Assembly (NCBI RefSeq): GCF_002878395.1
Contig: NC_061115.1
Location: 157,746,823 to 157,810,822 of the forward strand
Source of the DNA: Capsicum annuum
Lineage: Eukaryota; Streptophyta; Magnoliopsida; Solanales; Solanaceae
Length of the DNA stretch: 64,000 nt
Reading direction: 5' to 3'
This document shows, in pieces, positions 35,650 to 46,538 of this stretch. Each line of letters opens with the position of its first letter. Positions within the stretch are counted from its first letter, which is position 1. The notes below the pieces were generated by a model. That model was not told the DNA's origin, did no database searches, and was given only the letters and a program-made list of their open reading frames with translations. Position numbers and translations under genes: made by a program.

Positions 35650-37740
35650 TGATTTTGTTAATGTAATCATCAGCTATTGTGGTCTGAACTATCAACGAAA
35701 GAACTAGTCACCACCTATATGCATAGCTCCTTTGAAAATCAGAGGGTACTACCTTTCAAGATAATCAATTAGGTTCGATTGCGTGCTTATCTTAGTGATT
35801 CAACTAGGCCGGTGTTAAGGGTGTACGCTGTTGAAAAATCGAGAGATAATGAGAACCAGAATATAGAATAAAAACAACAAAAAGACATCTTTGATGATAA
35901 ACTGAGTGATCTGGACATAAATATTATAGATGATGATCAAACGCCTATGCCCGTTCTTCTCAATCAACATAGTTGGGAAATCGTCAAGATAACGAGACTG
36001 GCTTTTATAAGGGAATGTCATTTAAGGATAATAAACAACTATCTAATTCTTTGTTTATTGCTTGCTTGAAAAAAGATTTCAGACTAAAGAAGGTGATTAA
36101 TTCGAACAAAGTCTTTTCCTTTAGATGTGCTAATCTGAATTGGAAGTGGTGGTTGAGGTCTATGAAATACTTAATAAGTTCTGACAGATTCGTCATTAAT
36201 GTTTATCAAAAGTATCACACATGAGGTTCGGAGCACATTACGGGCCAAAATCCTCACGCCACGACAGAGGTCCTCGGTCAATATTTCTAGAATAGATTCC
36301 CCAATGGCAAAGGCCCTTCTACAAGTGATATGGTCAATTAACTCCTTACAGAATTGGGTATTATGATCAGTTATTGGAATATAGATATGATCATAGAGAT
36401 TTCTAAGGACTTGGTCGGGGGGGACACTGGAGCATAGATATGCAGTCCTCGATGCCTACCGTTACATGTTTGAGTCCACAAATCTCGAAAGTAAGATGGC
36501 AATGCATGTTGACGAAAATGAAAGGTTCAAGTACTTTTTTTATCCTATGGTGATTGAATTCTTAGTTTTCAACATTTGAGAAAAGTCATAGCCATCGACG
36601 AGACTTTCTTGAGGAGCAAGTATAATGGAGTTTTGCTAGCAGCGGCGGCACAGGATGCAGAGAGGCACATCTTTTCTGTCGCTTTTTGTGTAGTGGACAA
36701 GGAATGTGATGCCTCGTATGGATATATTTTTGAACAAATGCAAAGCTGCATCAAAGATATCGAAGAGTTATGTTTTATTTTGGATAGGCATCCAAGTATC
36801 CCAAAGATGGGTTTGATTTTCTACACTTTAGCTAGTTTTGGTTGTTGCATGAGACATCTTGGAGATAGTATTCGAAACAACTTTCACAAAAAAAGGATCG
36901 TGACCTTTTTTTATAGATCATCTAAAGCATACAATACAGATAATTTTTTGACCATTTTAATCAAATAATGGATATGCATCCCAAGTCAGTAGAATGTCTC
37001 GTACGTGTCGATGTCGAGAGATGGAGTTGGGCATTTTGTCCAGCAAATAGGTACATTCTTATGAATTTAATTTCTTGTTTGAGTTACAAGTTTAGTATAA
37101 TTTCCTACTAAGTAATTCTTTTGTATAGGTATAAAAGAGAATTTTTCATCATGGCTCTATTGATGAAATAAATAAGAAGTATGACAAATTATTTCACAAA
37201 AGGCGTGTGCAGTTCACGAACGAAGGAACCAAATTTGTTCTAGAAGCAAAAAAAATATCAACAAACATCAGTTTGGGGAATAGATTATTTGCTCATCAAA
37301 TAGCAGATTACAAATTCTGTATCGACAGTCATGGTGATGTTGCCATGATCAATCTTCAAACAAGATCGTGTACGTGCAGAGTTTTTAACTTAGACAAATA
37401 CCCTGTCCGCATGCTATGGCGGCACTTCGAGCCCAATAAGATTCACAATATGAAACTAAAATTTATGAGTGTTCGTCTCCATATTATTTGGTGGAAAGAT
37501 AATATAGTAAGAATGTTAATATGGTGCCTCCCTAAGAATCTTGAGTTATTCCTGTAGAGCATTTGGGGAGATTAATACCTTATCCATATATTGACCCAAG
37601 CACTATCAAATCGAAAATAATGCGATATAAAAGGAGGCGTGGTGTTGGAGAATTATTCCCATCAATAAAAAACAAGCGCTCTGTATGTAAGAATGTTGGC
37701 CACAAAAGAACTACATGCCCAGATCGTAATCCACCATGAT
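35650..37740 (+). pseudogene. Mutator-like (MULE, mudrA/FAR1 class) transposase, broken
   Basis: Family blocks appear in order on the plus strand. An N-terminal segment (QVRLRAYLSDSTRPVLRVY) is near 35775-35830, and the MuDR DNA-binding domain (FYKGMSFKDNKQLSN ... YQKYHT) is at 36003-36224. The DDE transposase domain (VIAIDETFLRSKYNGVLL ... ILDRHPSIPKMG ... CCMRHLGDSIRNNFH) lies at 36580-36900. A SWIM zinc finger (CTCRVFNLDKYPVRML) is near 37368-37415, and a CCHC knuckle (CKNVGHKRTTCP) is at 37687-37722. The first catalytic Asp (DETF) is present. Breaks include a TGA at 36222-36224 where the family has Cys, further stops before 36580, and a gap between the DDE and SWIM parts. An intron-like segment lies near 37050-37130. 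It would have cut and pasted Mutator elements in the nucleus. Confidence 0.85.
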
Positions 37741-37904
37741 CGTTGTAATAGTAAAACTTGTGTTATTGTTTGTTATGGACTTTGATATTTTTAATTCATT
37801 GTTGTGAATGTAAATGTTATTATTTATTATATAAGATATATTTTTTATTAACTTGTGCATCAATGAAAAGAGATAAAATGAGAACTACATACAACAGACA
37901 ACAA

Positions 37905-38115
37905 AATTATTTTCAGCAGACTACCCATCTGTTGCAATAGATGGACATTTGCTGAAAGAAAACAATACAGTTCATCAAACTGGAATGTGTTCCTCCAACA
38001 GATGACCAATCTATTGCAACGGGTGGATAATTTGTTGGAGTAACATAATACATTTCCTTCCACAAACCCAACAGATGACCAATCTGTTTAAACAGATGGT
38101 CCATCTGTTGAAAAA
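37905..38115. repeat. Dyad-symmetric repeat cluster 2
   Basis: Several copies of CATCTGTTGCAATAGATG and CCAACAGATGACCAATCTGTT types, just downstream of the transposase pseudogene. Confidence 0.8.
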
Positions 38116-38407
38116 ACGCAAAACTCTTCCTATTGCTACTGGATTAAAAATTGTTTCTTACGTCCAACTGTCAACATGTTTGTTGAGAAGAATAAATAAA
38201 CAGAATAAAAATTAAATAAAAATTAAAAAGTCAAACTCAACCAAACATAAATTTTTCATCAAACAAAAAAAAAGTACATTAGGTAGGTAGATTTGATATA
38301 GAAAAATAAAAATACATACGCTAAAAGAAAAACATCACCTAATTATTATTATTATTATCATCATCATTATCATTATTATTATTATTACTATTATTATTAT
38401 TAGCTAG

Positions 38408-38569
38408 TCAATCGTCAACCAGCAGTAGCAGGGCACTCCTCAGCCTACGAATCTCTCGGAGCATCCTTACTCTCACGGCAGCCAACTTCCACTGGAGTTT
38501 ATTAACCTGCCTTTGAATTTCCCACACGGTGTCATGCAGAATAGCAATGTCCCAAATAGGACCAGCCAT
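38408..38569 (-). CDS. Small 53-aa protein of unknown function
   Basis: The ATG at 38569 opens a 53-residue frame (MAGPIWDIAILHDTV ... LLLLVDD). It is rich in Leu, Arg and Lys, with heptad-like spacing of hydrophobics in residues 17-48 (EIQRQVNKLQWKLAAVRVRM), so a short amphipathic or coiled-coil helix is likely. I do not recognise the family. Support that it is or was a gene is threefold. A second copy 1 kb away keeps similar residues (LERQIYELWWELGAIKVRIRR). A good TATA box lies upstream at 38791-38800. A GTAAGT donor-like site is at 38679 in the leader. No acceptor was fixed, so the true start could differ. It could be an accessory gene of the Mutator district. Confidence 0.45.
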   Translation of the reverse strand: MAGPIWDIAILHDTVWEIQRQVNKLQWKLAAVRVRMLREIRRLRSALLLLVDD

Positions 38570-38790
38570 ATATAGAACGCGCATGAATTGACAAAAAACG
38601 TACAAAAGTAAAGAAAGGAGTCCGAATATAATACAACGTATACTACCAACTGATAAATTTACACACAAAAAAAACTTACCTAAACGAGAAAAGAATTTGT
38701 TCTTTGAAGAGAATTGGTTGAAGATGTAATACGAAAGATAAAATGCAAGAAATAAATAAAGTGGAGTAGAATGAACGAGTATGGAGGGAC

Positions 38791-38800
38791 CTATTTATAG
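38791..38800 (-). promoter_or_regulatory. TATA box upstream of the 53-aa ORF
   Basis: Minus strand CTATAAATAG, a near-ideal plant TATA element. The leader CCTCCATACTCGTTCATTC follows, with a plausible start about 30 bp downstream. In the duplicate unit the same place reads TTATTAATAAG, so the signal is degraded there. Confidence 0.5.
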
Positions 38801-38984
38801 AGGATTGAATCTGAATGTGGTAGGCAAAAAAGCATAACTATTCACCTCCTTCATTAAATCTAACTGGTGACGTTTTGATTATCATGCAAGTCATAATTAA
38901 ATCTAACTAATGACTTTTTTATTATTGTGAAAAGTCATGTCTTTTAAGCTTTTCAATAATTTAACCATTTGTATTGAATTGTTG

Positions 38985-39130
38985 CAACTCTTGGATCCAT
39001 CTGTTGCTACATATGGTTCATTTGTCACAACAGATTAACCATTTGTTACAACATGTGGTCCATTTGTCATAACAGATTAATCATTTGTTACAACATATGG
39101 TCCATCCATTTCAACAAACGCGCAATCCCT
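38985..39130. repeat. Dyad-symmetric repeat cluster 3
   Basis: Copies of ATCTGTTGCTACATATGGTTCATTTGTCACAACAG type: alternating CATTTGT and ACAACAGATT half-sites. Confidence 0.75.
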
Positions 39131-39423
39131 ACCTCCAACCATCGACATGTTGAGAATAGACAGAGTGAAAAATAAATAATAATTAAAAAGCTAAAGTCGA
39201 CCAAACATACATAGATTTATGAATCCATTATATACAAATATACAATAAGAAAATAAAACATACATTAGGTTCCTCCCTTAGGTAGATTCAATATAATAAA
39301 ACAAAATACATACGCAAAAAGAAAAAACATAGCCTAATAATTATAATCATCATCATTATTATTGTCATCATCATCATCATTATTATTACTATTATTAATA
39401 TTATTATTATGATGGTTAACTGG

Positions 39424-39564
39424 CTAATTATCATTCAGTAGCAGTAAGGCCCTCCTTATCCTTACTTTTATGGCGCCCAACTCCCACCAGAGTTCATAAA
39501 TCTGTCTTTCAAGTTCCTATAAGAAGTCACACAGAATTATCTTGTACAAATCTAAATCAGTCAT
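39424..39564 (-). pseudogene. Duplicate of the 53-aa ORF with an internal stop
   Basis: The ATG at 39564 opens MTDLDLYKIILCDFL and then a TAG. Reading on gives ELERQIYELWWELGAIKVRIRRALLLLNDN-like text, parallel to residues 17-53 of the copy at 38408-38569. It lacks the leader and the TATA box. The retained C-terminal pattern shows the shared ancestor was translated. Confidence 0.5.
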
Positions 39565-39789
39565 ACCTAAAAGTGGAGTAGATTGAACGAGTAAGGAGGA
39601 ACTTATTAATAAAGAATTGAATTTGAATGGGTTAGTCAAAAAGCCACGTCTTTTCACCTCTATTTTTTTAATTACATCCTTTAATTAAATAAAATTGGTG
39701 ACTTTTCGATTATGTAAATTAAAAAAAATAGATTTAAATATAACATTTTATCTTTATTTTATTTCGAAAAGAAAATTACTTTAAAATAA

Positions 39790-40015
39790 ATCCAACAGAT
39801 GGGTAATCTGTTATAAAATATTTTCTATTTGTTTGATAATTTACAACATATTGGCAATCTGTTGCAATAGATGTATATATCTTTTAGATTAATTCCAACA
39901 AATAAGTCATCTGTTGTAATAGATTGATCATCTGTTGTAGAAGATGTCTATAATTGTTTGATAATTTAAACAAATATGTCATCTGTTGCAACAGGTTAGT
40001 CATCTGCTTATTCAA
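39790..40015. repeat. Dyad-symmetric repeat cluster 4
   Basis: CAATCTGTTGCAATAGATG and GTCATCTGTTGCAACAG copies flank the left side of the long inverted repeat. Confidence 0.8.
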
Positions 40016-40026
40016 ATTAATTCATA

Positions 40027-40930
40027 GATGGGGTAGGAAGAATAAGGTGCGTGTAAATGGATGGATCCACTTTCATGTGTGGGAGTTATGTATTACTGAA
40101 GAGGTCATTGCGATAACACACATAAAATACAATGATTTATTGAATGTAGATTTTAACCGATTAGGCATTGATCATTCAAACAACATCCTGGAATGTACAG
40201 TTATGTTTGATAGATTTGAATTGATAAGACCGAGGGACCATGAAGATGGTGTTGATACCCAGTTACAATTTAATGACGGTTGTTGCTCATGTTTATGTAT
40301 GTCAGGTTTTGAGAAGGGATCAATATTAGGTGGCACTGCAGAGATCTAATAGTGATTGGACTGACTTTAAGTGTGTACTGAACTTTGAGAAGACCTTCAA
40401 ATCCTCCCTCTGTAGCGAACATAAATGAAAAACTAATAGAAATTCACCTTGCCTAGATTTATATGGATGGTTTGTTCAAGAAGATTATTATACACCAGAA
40501 GGAGCTATAGGAGAATACCTAGGGGGAAGGGGAGTTAATGAAAGACTATATCATCTAAGACCTTATTGAAGAGGAAACATAGGGTAGCAAGCAAGGACCT
40601 TCTAGTGAATCTGGCCGATGAAATTGGCTTAAAACATAAGAAATCTGAATCAAGTGCAAATATGAATGTGTATCCAAAAATAAAAATCCGATAGTCGTCT
40701 CTCTCAAAAAAAAAATACCACAGCTAGACACTTTGCTAGGAAACTATGACTAGTTAGAGTGGTCAGAATGATCAGCTCCATAGAAAATAAAGAAAACCTG
40801 TGCCAAGAAGTTTTGAAGTTAAAATAAGGAATCAAGCCAAAGTAACAATTTTGGAATTTTAACCTGCATTCCATTCCTTCTATTTGTGGTTCTGATCAGG
40901 TCAATAGCAGTGAAAACAAAAAGGTATGAC
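40027..40930 (+). pseudogene. Plus arm of long inverted repeat: TE protein N-terminal fragment
   Basis: Frame 39954-40349 contains ITHIKYNDLLNVDFNRLGID and TVMFDRFELIRPRD. This resembles the N-terminal PB1-like region of Mutator-type proteins, recalled from the family and not proved here. The arm then continues as broken coding text (EYLGGRGVNE near 40515-40545). The same sequence occurs inverted at 40951-41905, with amino-acid conservation on both sides (THIKY, VMFDR(F/S)(E/K)LIR). Confidence 0.6.
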
Positions 40931-40950
40931 GTTGGGCAGAAATCTCATGC

Positions 40951-41905
40951 CTTTTTATTTTTACTGGGACTGACGTGAACAGAACCACAAACTGAAGGTC
41001 TAGGATGTAAGTGTAACTTCTAAAATTTCTTCCTTGGCTTGATTCCTTATCTCAACTTCAAAAGTTCTTGGCACAAGTTTTCATTTTTTACTATACATCA
41101 TTTTAACCCTCGGTGCCCGCAAAGTTGCTTCCTTAGTGTTCTGTTATTTTCTCTGAAGGTGATCATTCCAACCACGATAACTAGTCGTAGTTCCCTAACA
41201 AAGTTTCCAGCTACAGTTTTTTTCTTTTGAGAGAGATAACTGATGAATTTTCATTTTAGGATACAGTTTCATATTTGCACCTTATTCAGATTTCTCATGT
41301 TTTAAGTTAATTTTACTGTCCAAATTCGCTACACGTTCCTTAGTACCTTGTGTTTTTTCTTTAATAAGGTCTGAGATGATATAATCTTTATCAATTCCCC
41401 TTTCCCTCGCAGGTATTCTCCTACGAGCACCTTCTGTTGTATAAACATCACTCTAAGTAACCCAACCATATAAATTTGGACTAGGATAATAACTATATTG
41501 ACTTCCATTCTTAGTTGCAACAGTGTGATGCTTCGAAGGCCTTTCAAAAGTCCATTGAACCCTTAAAACCAGTCCAATAACTATTTATTCTTCTTACAAT
41601 GCACCCAAAACTTGATCCCTTCACCAAAATTGACACATAAATATTTACAAAACCATCATTAAGTTGTAACAGGATATCGACAAGGTCCCTCAGCCTTATC
41701 AGTTTGGACCTATCAAACATAATTGTAAAATTGCACATATCTTGTTTGAATGATCAACGCCTAATCAGTAAAATATAGTATTCACAAAATTTATGTACTT
41801 TATGTGTGTTTTCATGATAACATGATCAATAATAAATACCTCCCACATATGAAGTGGTTCCATCTGTAAGCAACTTATTTCTCCGAACCCATCTTTACTC
41901 TAGCC
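40951..41905 (-). pseudogene. Minus arm of long inverted repeat: TE protein N-terminal fragment
   Basis: The minus-strand frame near 41544-41738 (TIMFDRSKLIRLRD...LLQLNDGF) and the frame 41329-41547 (VGEYLRGKGELIKIISSQTL) are the inverse partner of the plus arm. Stops and frame changes differ between arms, so the copies decayed independently after duplication. Confidence 0.6.
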
Positions 41906-42079
41906 TATTGTGTTGGTCGGGCAAAAGGTGATCAACTTTCACTTCTTTATATCTACAAACAAGAGAAAACAATTGATGTCAAACAACAGAAGAACAAAAA
42001 GAACATTACAATTAATATCTGCATAATTTTAAAAAAAGGTAACACAAAATTGAATAAATACAAAACATTTCAACAAGCA

Positions 42080-42315
42080 TTCCAACAGATGAACCATTTC
42101 TTACAAAAAGCGACACATCTATGGTAACGGATAGCCGACATGTTGCAACTTAAGGGTCATCTGTTGGAATAAATCAAATCAGCCTTTATAGTGGTTTGAT
42201 TTGTTCCAACAGTTGCTCCGTCTGTTGCAATAGATGGGTCATCTATTGGAATAGTTGTTAAATTTATTCCAATAGCCGATACAATAGTTGCAGCAGTTGG
42301 AGAATCTATTGCAAC
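42080..42315. repeat. Dyad-symmetric repeat cluster 5
   Basis: Copies such as CCGTCTGTTGCAATAGATGG and GTCATCTGTTGGAATAAAT; this cluster flanks the right side of the long inverted repeat. Confidence 0.8.
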
Positions 42316-42440
42316 ACCACCAACAACAACAGAAACAACATCAACAACAAAGAAACAACACCATATGTTCCAACATCAATACCATATGTTCCAACAACAC
42401 CAATACCACTAACAACATTAAAAACAAAGAAACAAATAAA
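42290..42440. repeat. AAC-rich trinucleotide tract
   Basis: ACAACA/CCAACA runs (minus strand GTT/GGT). Short frames rich in Gln/Asn/Thr come from it. Similar tracts lie beside the Ulp1-type gene copies at 45010-45520, 61620-61690 and 63590-63790. Confidence 0.7.
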
Positions 42441-42539
42441 AGACATACAAAAAATGATACTGCCAACAAGGCTTTTTAATTTCCTCCAACAGATAACTTT
42501 TTTCGTATATTTTAGTAAAAACAAATATTCGTTCATTCA

Positions 42540-43014
42540 AAACTTAAAATTCACCTTTTTTTTAATTTTCTCAATAAATAGGATATGGTTAATGGGTAAA
42601 TAAATAAAAACAACAGATGTAAATAACTAATTTAACTAACATGCAAAGAAGAAGACAAGAAGGAAAAATTAATGGAACCATACCTACAATGTCAAAAGAA
42701 AATAGATCAAAACACCAATTCCAGTTGAAAAACAATATAGATTGGTTGAGATCTGAAAGGATCCTCATGTGAAAGATGGGAGAAAAGAGAGAAAAAGGAG
42801 ACGATTCTGATTATCCTAAAGAGGAGAGAAAGAGAAAGAAGAGAGATGAATTAAATATTTATTAATAACTTTGAGGGGCATGAGGATACGATGACATTGA
42901 AAAGACAAGATAAGATAACTCAAGGAGGTGATTTTTGAGTTATCCAAAAAATATTTTTTACTGCCTTAGTATTTTATCTTTTTTATTTCGGACAAAAAAT
43001 TATTTTACAATTAA
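42540..43014. other. No gene seen
   Basis: AT- and purine-rich DNA without a recognised gene. Confidence 0.3.
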
Positions 43015-43165
43015 AATAGATAAGTCATCTGTTGCAACAGATTTTAATATCTATTTGAAAATTTTTAATAGCCCAATCATCTTTCACAACAGATGGCTAC
43101 TTCTATTTGATAATTTATAAAAGATAAGTCATCTGTTGCAACAGGTTGTACATCTGTTTTAATAT
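43015..43165. repeat. Dyad-symmetric repeat cluster 6
   Basis: GTCATCTGTTGCAACAGATT (43025-43045) and GTCATCTGTTGCAACAGG (43128-43145) plus half-sites. It abuts the satellite array. Confidence 0.8.
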
Positions 43166-43179
43166 GATTTCAAATGAGT

Positions 43180-44500
43180 TTATAGGTTTAACTACAATTT
43201 CAATTGATTTATCTAAAATTGTGAATGAGTTCATAGGTCTAACTATAATTTCAATTGAGTTGCTGTAGTTGGATAATATTGGTATTTCATTTCTCCTAAC
43301 CCGGGTCATCAATATCAATCTGAATTTAAATGATTCATATTAACTCATTATTTGAGATACCTAAATTGATTTAGCTAGAATTATGTATGATTTCATAGGT
43401 CCAACTACTATTTCAATTGAGTTGTTGCAATTGCATAATGTTGGTATTTCATTCCTCCTGAAAAGAGTCATCGATCGATCAATCTGAATTGAAATGATTC
43501 ATATTAACTCATTATTTGAGATATCAAAATTGATTTATCTAGAATTATGTATGATTTCATAGGTCCAAATACAATATCAATTGAGTCATTGTAATTGTAT
43601 GAAGTTGGTATTTTGTTCCTCTTGACTCGAGTCGTCAAATGATCAATCTGAATTGAAAGGATTCATATTAACTCATATTTGATATACCTAAATTTATTTA
43701 GCTAGAATTATGGATGAGTTAATAGTTTGTTTTTGCCTAACTCAAGTCGTCAATCGATCAATCTTAATTGAAGAATTTATATTAAATCATTATTTGAGAT
43801 ATATAAATTTATTTATCTAGAATTATGTATGAGTTCATAGGTCCAACTACAATTTCAATTAAGTCATTACAGTTGCATAACGTTGGTATTTCGTTCCTCT
43901 TGACCCAAGTCGTTAATCAATCAATCTGAGTTGAAATGATTCATATTAACTTATTATTTGAGATACCTAAATTTATTTAGCTAGAATTATGGATGAGTTC
44001 ATAGTTCCAACTATAATTTCAATTGAGTTACGGTAATTGCATGATGTTGGTATTTCGTTCCTCCTGATTCGAGTCGCCAATCGATCAATCTAAATTGAAA
44101 CGATTCATATTAACTCATTATTTGAGATAAATAAATTGATTTAGCTAGAATTATGGATGATTTCATAGGTCCAACTATAATTTCAATTGAGTTATTACAA
44201 TTGCATGATGTTGGTATTGCGTTTCTCCTAACCCGAGCTGTCAATCGATCAGTCTGAGTTGAAATGATTTATATTAAATCATTATTTGAGATACCTAAAT
44301 TTTTAGTTATATAGAATTATGGATGATTTCATAGGTCCAAATATAATTTTAATTGAGTCACCGCATTTGCATGATGTTGGTATTGCTTTTGTCCTAACCC
44401 CAGTCGCCAATTGATCAATCTAAATTGAAATAATTCATATTAACTCATTATTTGAGATATCTTAATTGATTTAACTTATTATTAAGATAATATTAAATTC
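43180..44500. repeat. Satellite array of about 163-bp period, roughly eight units
   Basis: The landmark CATAGGTCCAAC recurs at about 43232, 43395, 43558, (43721, degraded), 43836, 43999, 44164 and 44330: spacings of 163 to 166, except one shortened unit. Each unit reads: TTCATATTAACTCATTATTTGAGATA, ATTGATTTAGCTAGAATTATG, CATAGGTCC, AATTTCAATTGAGT, GTTGGTATTTCGTTCCTCCTGA, GTCGTCAATCGATCAATCTGA. It is not homologous to the neighbouring transposons as far as I can see. Confidence 0.85.
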
Positions 44501-45000
44501 ATCAGTATTTCAATTGAACTTAATACAATTTATTATGATGAAACGGTTAAAATTTATCTCTTTTAAAAAATTAATTAAGATAAATTCAGACCAAATTAAC
44601 ATTTTCAAAACTTTTCATTCTTTTCTAAAATACAAATCATCCATTTGCGGAAAAACATTTTATCATTTCAAATCTCGAGTTCTCGCTCTTTTCTCTCTCT
44701 CTCTCTCTCAATAATACAAAAAACAACTCCTCAATATATTTTCTTTCCATTTTCGATCACATGGTTGTTATTTTTGACTTCATTCTTGCTTGTATCAGTC
44801 ATTTTCTCTGTCTTCGCAGTTAATAGAGTTCGAGAAGAGATCTATATTTAGTTTTTTTCTAAAAAATAGGATTTTTTAGCTAATGATGCAAAATAAGACT
44901 TTTAATTATATTTTCTTTGAGAATTGGTTAACAATTTTGAGTTTTGATGCTAAAAATATAGAAAGAATCCGAAAAATCTTAGTTTTTGTAACATTGTTCC
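44501..45000. other. No gene seen; CT microsatellite
   Basis: AT-rich DNA with a (TCTC)n run at about 44692-44710 and no recognised gene. Confidence 0.35.
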
Positions 45001-45009
45001 ATTGATTAA

Positions 45010-45520
45010 TGTGGTATTGTTAGATGGTATTGGTGGTGGTATTTGTAGTCTTGGTGGTGGTGGTGGTCTTAGCGGCCTTGGTGTTGGTACTGGTGGCATT
45101 AGTGGAGGTGTTGGTATTGGTAGTGTTGGTGGTGGTGGTGGTGATCTTGGTGGTATTAGTGGTGTTGGTAGTGGTGTTAATGTCGGTGGTGTTGGTGGTG
45201 ATGGTAGTGATGTTGGTATTAGTGGTGTTGGTGGTGGTCATAGTATTGGTGGTCTTGGTGGTGGTGGTGGTCTTGGTGGTATTGGTGGTGGTCTTGGTAT
45301 TAGTATTGGTGGCATTAGTGGTGGTGGTAGTGGAAGTATTAGTATTAGTGGTGATAGAGGTAGTCTTGGTAGTGGTCTTAGTGGTATTGGTGGGGGTGGG
45401 GGTGGTGTTGGTGGTGTTAGTGGTGGTCTTGGTATTGGTTGTTTTGGTGGTGGTGGTGGTGGTGGTGGTGGTATTGGTGGCATTGGTGGTGGATTTGTTG
45501 GTGGCGGTGGTGGTCCATCT
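45010..45520. repeat. GGT/GGTNTT expansion encoding Gly-rich text
   Basis: Roughly 500 bp of GGT, GTT, AGT and CTT triplets. All frames stay open (Gly-rich, Val-rich, and Thr- or Pro-rich on the other strand), which is a property of the triplet array. Relatives of the Ulp1-type gene in this window also hold a short Gly/Val linker from GGT triplets (minus strand near 61620-61690), so this may be an expanded linker or upstream tract. A protein product is not supported. Confidence 0.75.
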
Positions 45521-45730
45521 GTTGCAACAGGTGAAACATTTATTGGGAGATATTAACATAGGTCTTCAAATAAATTCCCCATCTGTTGCAACAAATATTT
45601 TAGTTGTTGGCATAAAATAAACCAGTAGCAAGACTATTTTGATCTCATCCATCAGGTAGTTCATTTGTTGCAATAGGTTATGTATATGTCATAACAGATG
45701 ATTCATCTGTTGAACCTGATGGTTTATCTA
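45515..45730. repeat. Dyad-symmetric repeat cluster 7
   Basis: CCATCTGTTGCAACAGGTG and CCATCTGTTGCAACAAATA copies between the GGT tract and the plus-strand Ulp1-type gene start. Confidence 0.8.
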
Positions 45731-45852
45731 GTGGAATTTTTTTTGTAATGTGACATATAAAAATTTATTGAAATTTGTCTTACCTTTCTTTAAAAATTAT
45801 GCAAACATCAATTGTAATGTAGTTTTTGTTTTTCTATTAGTTATAGTTAAAA

Positions 45853-46538
45853 GATGTCTCCCAAAATGAAAAGAAACTTAAAGTGGATCAACTTCTGACC
45901 ATCTAACAAAAAAAGCTAGAGTACAGATGGATTCAAAGGAACTTCCTAAACAATCTCAGTCAAGGAAAAGTAAAGCTGAGAAAGTTATGAAAATAATGTT
46001 GAAGGGGGTGGACAAGGGTATGTAGAGACTGGTGAGGAAACTAAAAGTTAGAAGGAGGAAAAAAAAGAAGATAAACAAGAAGAGGAGAAAGTAGAAAATA
46101 AGAAAGATGATGATGGTCAACATGATTATAATGCATCACCAATGGAGCATGAATTAAGATCAAAATCCCAGCATGATCTTGTCAAAACTATTAGTATTGA
46201 CAGGTTTCAAGTTGTTATGCCGACAGATGACCCTGCAGAACTAACTGGTGATTTTGTGCTTAAATCTCAATTAGGGAAATATTTTGATGACTTTAGGAAT
46301 ACTAAGAAGAATGAAAAACTAGATGAATTTTTAAGAAGAGCTACTTAGGATATTTTCTTGAGTTGCCTGAGAAAAACAATGCTCGTTTCCAAATGAGCAT
46401 GGTATAAGGTCTTCTCAAGCGCAAGATCAAGTATGTGGCCGATGATAAAAATATAAAGGAGGGGGTAAAACTATGGCTGAAATCTGGATCAACCATTTTG
46501 GCATGCCGGTTTGTTTTGGTATGAAAGAGATTGCCATA
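45853..46538 (+). pseudogene. Kaonashi-type DUF1985/Ulp1 gene, plus copy, 5' part
   Basis: Start MSPKMKRN at 45853 meets an early stop. The conserved N-terminal block DLVKTISIDRFQVVMPTDDPAELTGDF (46168-46250) parallels [14 protein letters not shown]...LTGDF in the minus copy (62717-63040). DUF1985-like text follows (EKNNARFQMSMV near 46370, WINHFGMPVCFGMKEIAI ending at 46538). There it is cut by gypsy element 3 and continues at 55899. Genes of this type ride on some plant Mutator-like elements (Kaonashi class) and encode Ulp1/SUMO-protease-related proteins of unknown role in transposition. In-frame stops (46346-46348, 46405-46407) make it a pseudogene. Confidence 0.7.

Larger units (their letters stand above)
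37905..39725. repeat. Direct duplication of a unit of about 0.8-1 kb
   Basis: Unit 1 (about 37905-38940) and unit 2 (about 38985-39725) share the same series. A CAACAGATG cluster comes first, then CGCAA(A/T)..TCC and CATGTT(G/T)G(A/T)GAAGAATA-type text. An ACATACGC(A/T)AAAAGAAAAA block follows, then an ATT/ATC trinucleotide tract, a small minus-strand ORF, and AGTGGAGTAGA(A/T)TGAACGAGTA. Unit 2 lacks about 180 bp between the ORF start and AGTGGAG, which removes the leader seen in unit 1. Confidence 0.75.
40027..41905. repeat. Long inverted repeat, 0.9-kb arms, spacer of about 20 bp
   Basis: The arms 40027-40930 and 40951-41905 are inverse copies. Shared blocks on opposite strands include GGAGAATACCT, CATAAGAAATCTGAAT / CATGAGAAATCTGAAT, GACTAGTTA, GCCAAGAA(G/C)TTTTGAAGTT and AAGGAATCAAGCCAA. 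Pairing continues to the spacer around 40931-40950 (AAGGTATGAC ... GTCATGCCTTTT side). Identity looks around three quarters by eye. A transcript across it would fold into a very long hairpin. Confidence 0.8.

Noticed and set aside
42288..42479. Gln/Asn-rich 63-codon frame
   Set aside because: Follows a CAA/AAC triplet tract.
45002..45620. Gly-rich, Val-rich and Thr-rich frames up to 198 codons
   Set aside because: All frames of a GGT triplet array stay open; no start context or homologous product supports translation.
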